From positions 186,001 to 250,000 of the forward strand of contig NC_017737.1 of the NCBI RefSeq assembly GCF_000259255.1: a stretch of 64,000 nt of DNA, written 5' to 3'. Under the pieces are notes generated by a model. That model had not been told where the DNA came from and did not search any database. It was given only the letters and a program-made list of their open reading frames with translations. The stretch's first letter is position 1; every line of letters starts with the position of its first letter. The stretch comes from Helicobacter cetorum MIT 00-7128 (lineage in GTDB: Bacteria > Campylobacterota > Campylobacteria > Campylobacterales > Helicobacteraceae). Positions 62,879 through 64,000 of this stretch are shown here, piece by piece. Made by a program: the position numbers and the translations under genes.

Positions 62879-63514
62879 TTAATTTTCTTTATGTTTTAAA
62901 CAATCAACAAATAAATATTTATGCTCATTAGGTAAAGCATTAAATAAGCCTAGCGCTAAGTCTTGCATTTCTTTTAAGGCTTTGTTAGAACTTCGTAATG
63001 CCAATAGATTTTGCAAAGAGCGTGCGTTAATACTATAGGCTAAATGCGTTTTATAGCTTTCAGGCATGGCGTATTTGGCTAAATCGTTTTTGATATTATG
63101 CTCGCTTAATAAAACCCTTAAATTTTCTAAAGCTAGAACGCTCATCTCATTGACTTTCTCATTATCTACAAACACTAAAAATTCTTTCGCCCTAGCTAGA
63201 TTAATCTCGTTTATGGGTAAAAAACTCTCTTTGTCTTTAAGTTCTCTTAGAGTATAACGGCTAGACTTAACGCTTAAACTCGCTATTCTATGACGGCTTA
63301 GTTCTTGTAACGCCCCCCTAGATAAACCCTTAATCTCAAAATTGTAATAAAGGTGTTCTAAAGTGGAAGAATGCCTAAAGATATTCCCTACTCTATGAAT
63401 TAATTCCTTATCCTTACAACCCCCATCATCGCTGTATTCAAAACTTTGCCAGCAAGTCCTAATCGCTTGGCTTGCTATTTCTAAAGGGGTGTAGTGTTTG
63501 CAAACAACTTCCAT
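62879..63514 (-). CDS. thyX: Flavin-dependent thymidylate synthase ThyX
   Basis: Makes dTMP from dUMP using FAD and methylene-THF. The ThyX signature RHRxxSxxxxS is in ELSRHRIASLSVKSSRYT, and GNIFRHSSTLEHLYYNFEI carries the first conserved His. The C-terminal region SYKTHLAYSINARSLQNLLA has the substrate-binding Asn-Ala-Arg-Ser. It is 211 residues, typical. Starts at ATG 63514, 5 bp after glmS, as in H. pylori, so the two are co-transcribed. Confidence 0.95.
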   Translation of the reverse strand: MEVVCKHYTPLEIASQAIRTCWQSFEYSDDGGCKDKELIHRVGNIFRHSSTLEHLYYNFEIKGLSRGALQELSRHRIASLSVKSSRYTLRELKDKESFLPINEINLARAKEFLVFVDNEKVNEMSVLALENLRVLLSEHNIKNDLAKYAMPESYKTHLAYSINARSLQNLLALRSSNKALKEMQDLALGLFNALPNEHKYLFVDCLKHKEN

Positions 63515-63518
63515 TATA

Positions 63519-64000
63519 TTACTCCACAGTTACACTTTTAGCTAGATTTCTGGGGTGGTCTACATCGTGATTTAGTCGCATGGCAATTTCTAAGGCTAAA
63601 AGTTGCAACGCCAAATTGGTGCGAAAAAATTCTTCCATATAACTCTCACTCTTTTCTAGCTTAATAAAATCATCAGCTATTTCTAAAACTTCAGAGCTTA
63701 ACACACAAATGGTAGAATCTCTTGCACTTAATTCTTCAATATTACTCTTAGTTTTATCAAATAACAAATGCTTAGATAATAGTGCAATCGTAAAAAGATT
63801 AGAATCCACTAATGCAATCGGCCCATGTTTCATCTCTGCACTCGCATACCCTTCAGCGTGTAAATAGCTGATTTCTTTAAGTTTTAATGCCCCTTCTAAA
63901 GCGAGCGGATAAAACACATCACGCCCGATATAAAAAAAGCCATGCCCATGCAAGTAGCGTTTGGATAAGCGTTTGATTTTTTCATGCAATTTAGGCTCTA
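63519..64000 (-). CDS. glmS: Glucosamine-6-phosphate synthase, C-terminal part
   Basis: Glutamine:fructose-6-phosphate aminotransferase makes glucosamine-6-phosphate for peptidoglycan and LPS. Only the end of the isomerase (SIS) half is in the window; the gene continues beyond 64000, where the frame is still open ([11 protein letters not shown]). Motifs: [40 protein letters not shown], and the family terminus [15 protein letters not shown]. The apparent ATG at 63989 is internal. Confidence 0.95.
   Translation of the reverse strand, partial: EPKLHEKIKRLSKRYLHGHGFFYIGRDVFYPLALEGALKLKEISYLHAEGYASAEMKHGPIALVDSNLFTIALLSKHLLFDKTKSNIEELSARDSTICVLSSEVLEIADDFIKLEKSESYMEEFFRTNLALQLLALEIAMRLNHDVDHPRNLAKSVTVE

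Overview
The window looks like a chromosome segment of a Helicobacter close to H. pylori but not H. pylori itself. Evidence is low G+C with A/T-rich spacers, TATAAT -10 boxes without clear -35 boxes, Hor-type outer membrane proteins ending in aromatic residues, and conserved blocks in H. pylori order: fbp-rpe-dnaQ, RqcH-recN-nadK, mreC-mreB-clpX-lpxA-fabZ-fliW-bamD-lon-tyrA, ilvE-OMP-polA, and thyX-glmS. The extra accessory genes would fit a relative such as H. cetorum; that species guess is inference.

Layout. 0-1 kb: the edge of an nnr-type gene, two AapA/IsoA-like type I toxin-antitoxin modules facing away from each other, and decayed 3' ends of specificity genes. 1-4.2 kb: a BcgI-like restriction-modification pair (nuclease-methylase plus S subunit with a 24-bp tandem repeat). 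4.4-23.1 kb: housekeeping genes and two outer membrane proteins. 23.4-28.6 kb: a dndC-dndD-dndE phosphorothioation operon of unusual build: dndC carries an N-terminal rhodanese domain and a 13-C tract, dndE is fused to an FtsK/HerA-like ATPase, and dndD has an in-frame stop. 28.7-30.6 kb: malic enzyme and a small lipoprotein. 30.9-33.6 kb: two divergent glycosyltransferases, each switched out of frame by a simple repeat (C12 and (GA)8.5). 33.7-35.7 kb: RloA/RloB. 35.9-46.9 kb: one long minus-strand gene train headed by a short ORF made of 14 octanucleotide repeats, then a small protein, a GmrSD-like DUF262/DUF1524 nuclease, a Sel1-repeat protein and several paralogous unknown proteins, ending in two phage/ICE-like proteins and two small membrane proteins. 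47-50.7 kb: a truncated TonB receptor, alcohol dehydrogenase, a frameshifted membrane protein and a prephenate dehydratase. 50.7-52.4 kb: a DpnII-type system with an intact GATC-type methylase and a wrecked nuclease. 52.4-57 kb: ilvE, an OMP and polA. 57.1-62 kb: a Type ISP restriction-modification gene interrupted at a (GA)12.5 tract. 62-62.5 kb: two tandem copies of a 19-residue Ibs-like toxin, each with an antisense RNA promoter and terminator. 62.9-64 kb: thyX and the 3' part of glmS.

Themes. Most of the accessory DNA is defence or surface modification, and much of it is built to switch: a C13 tract (dndC, in frame), a C12 tract (glycosyltransferase, out of frame), two GA tracts (glycosyltransferase and Type ISP enzyme, both out of frame by exactly one repeat unit), an octamer tract at the head of the 11-kb gene train, and a repeat in hsdS. 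The most novel candidates are the switchable rhodanese-DndC / DndE-FtsK system, the octamer-led GmrSD gene train, and the twin Ibs-like toxin modules.
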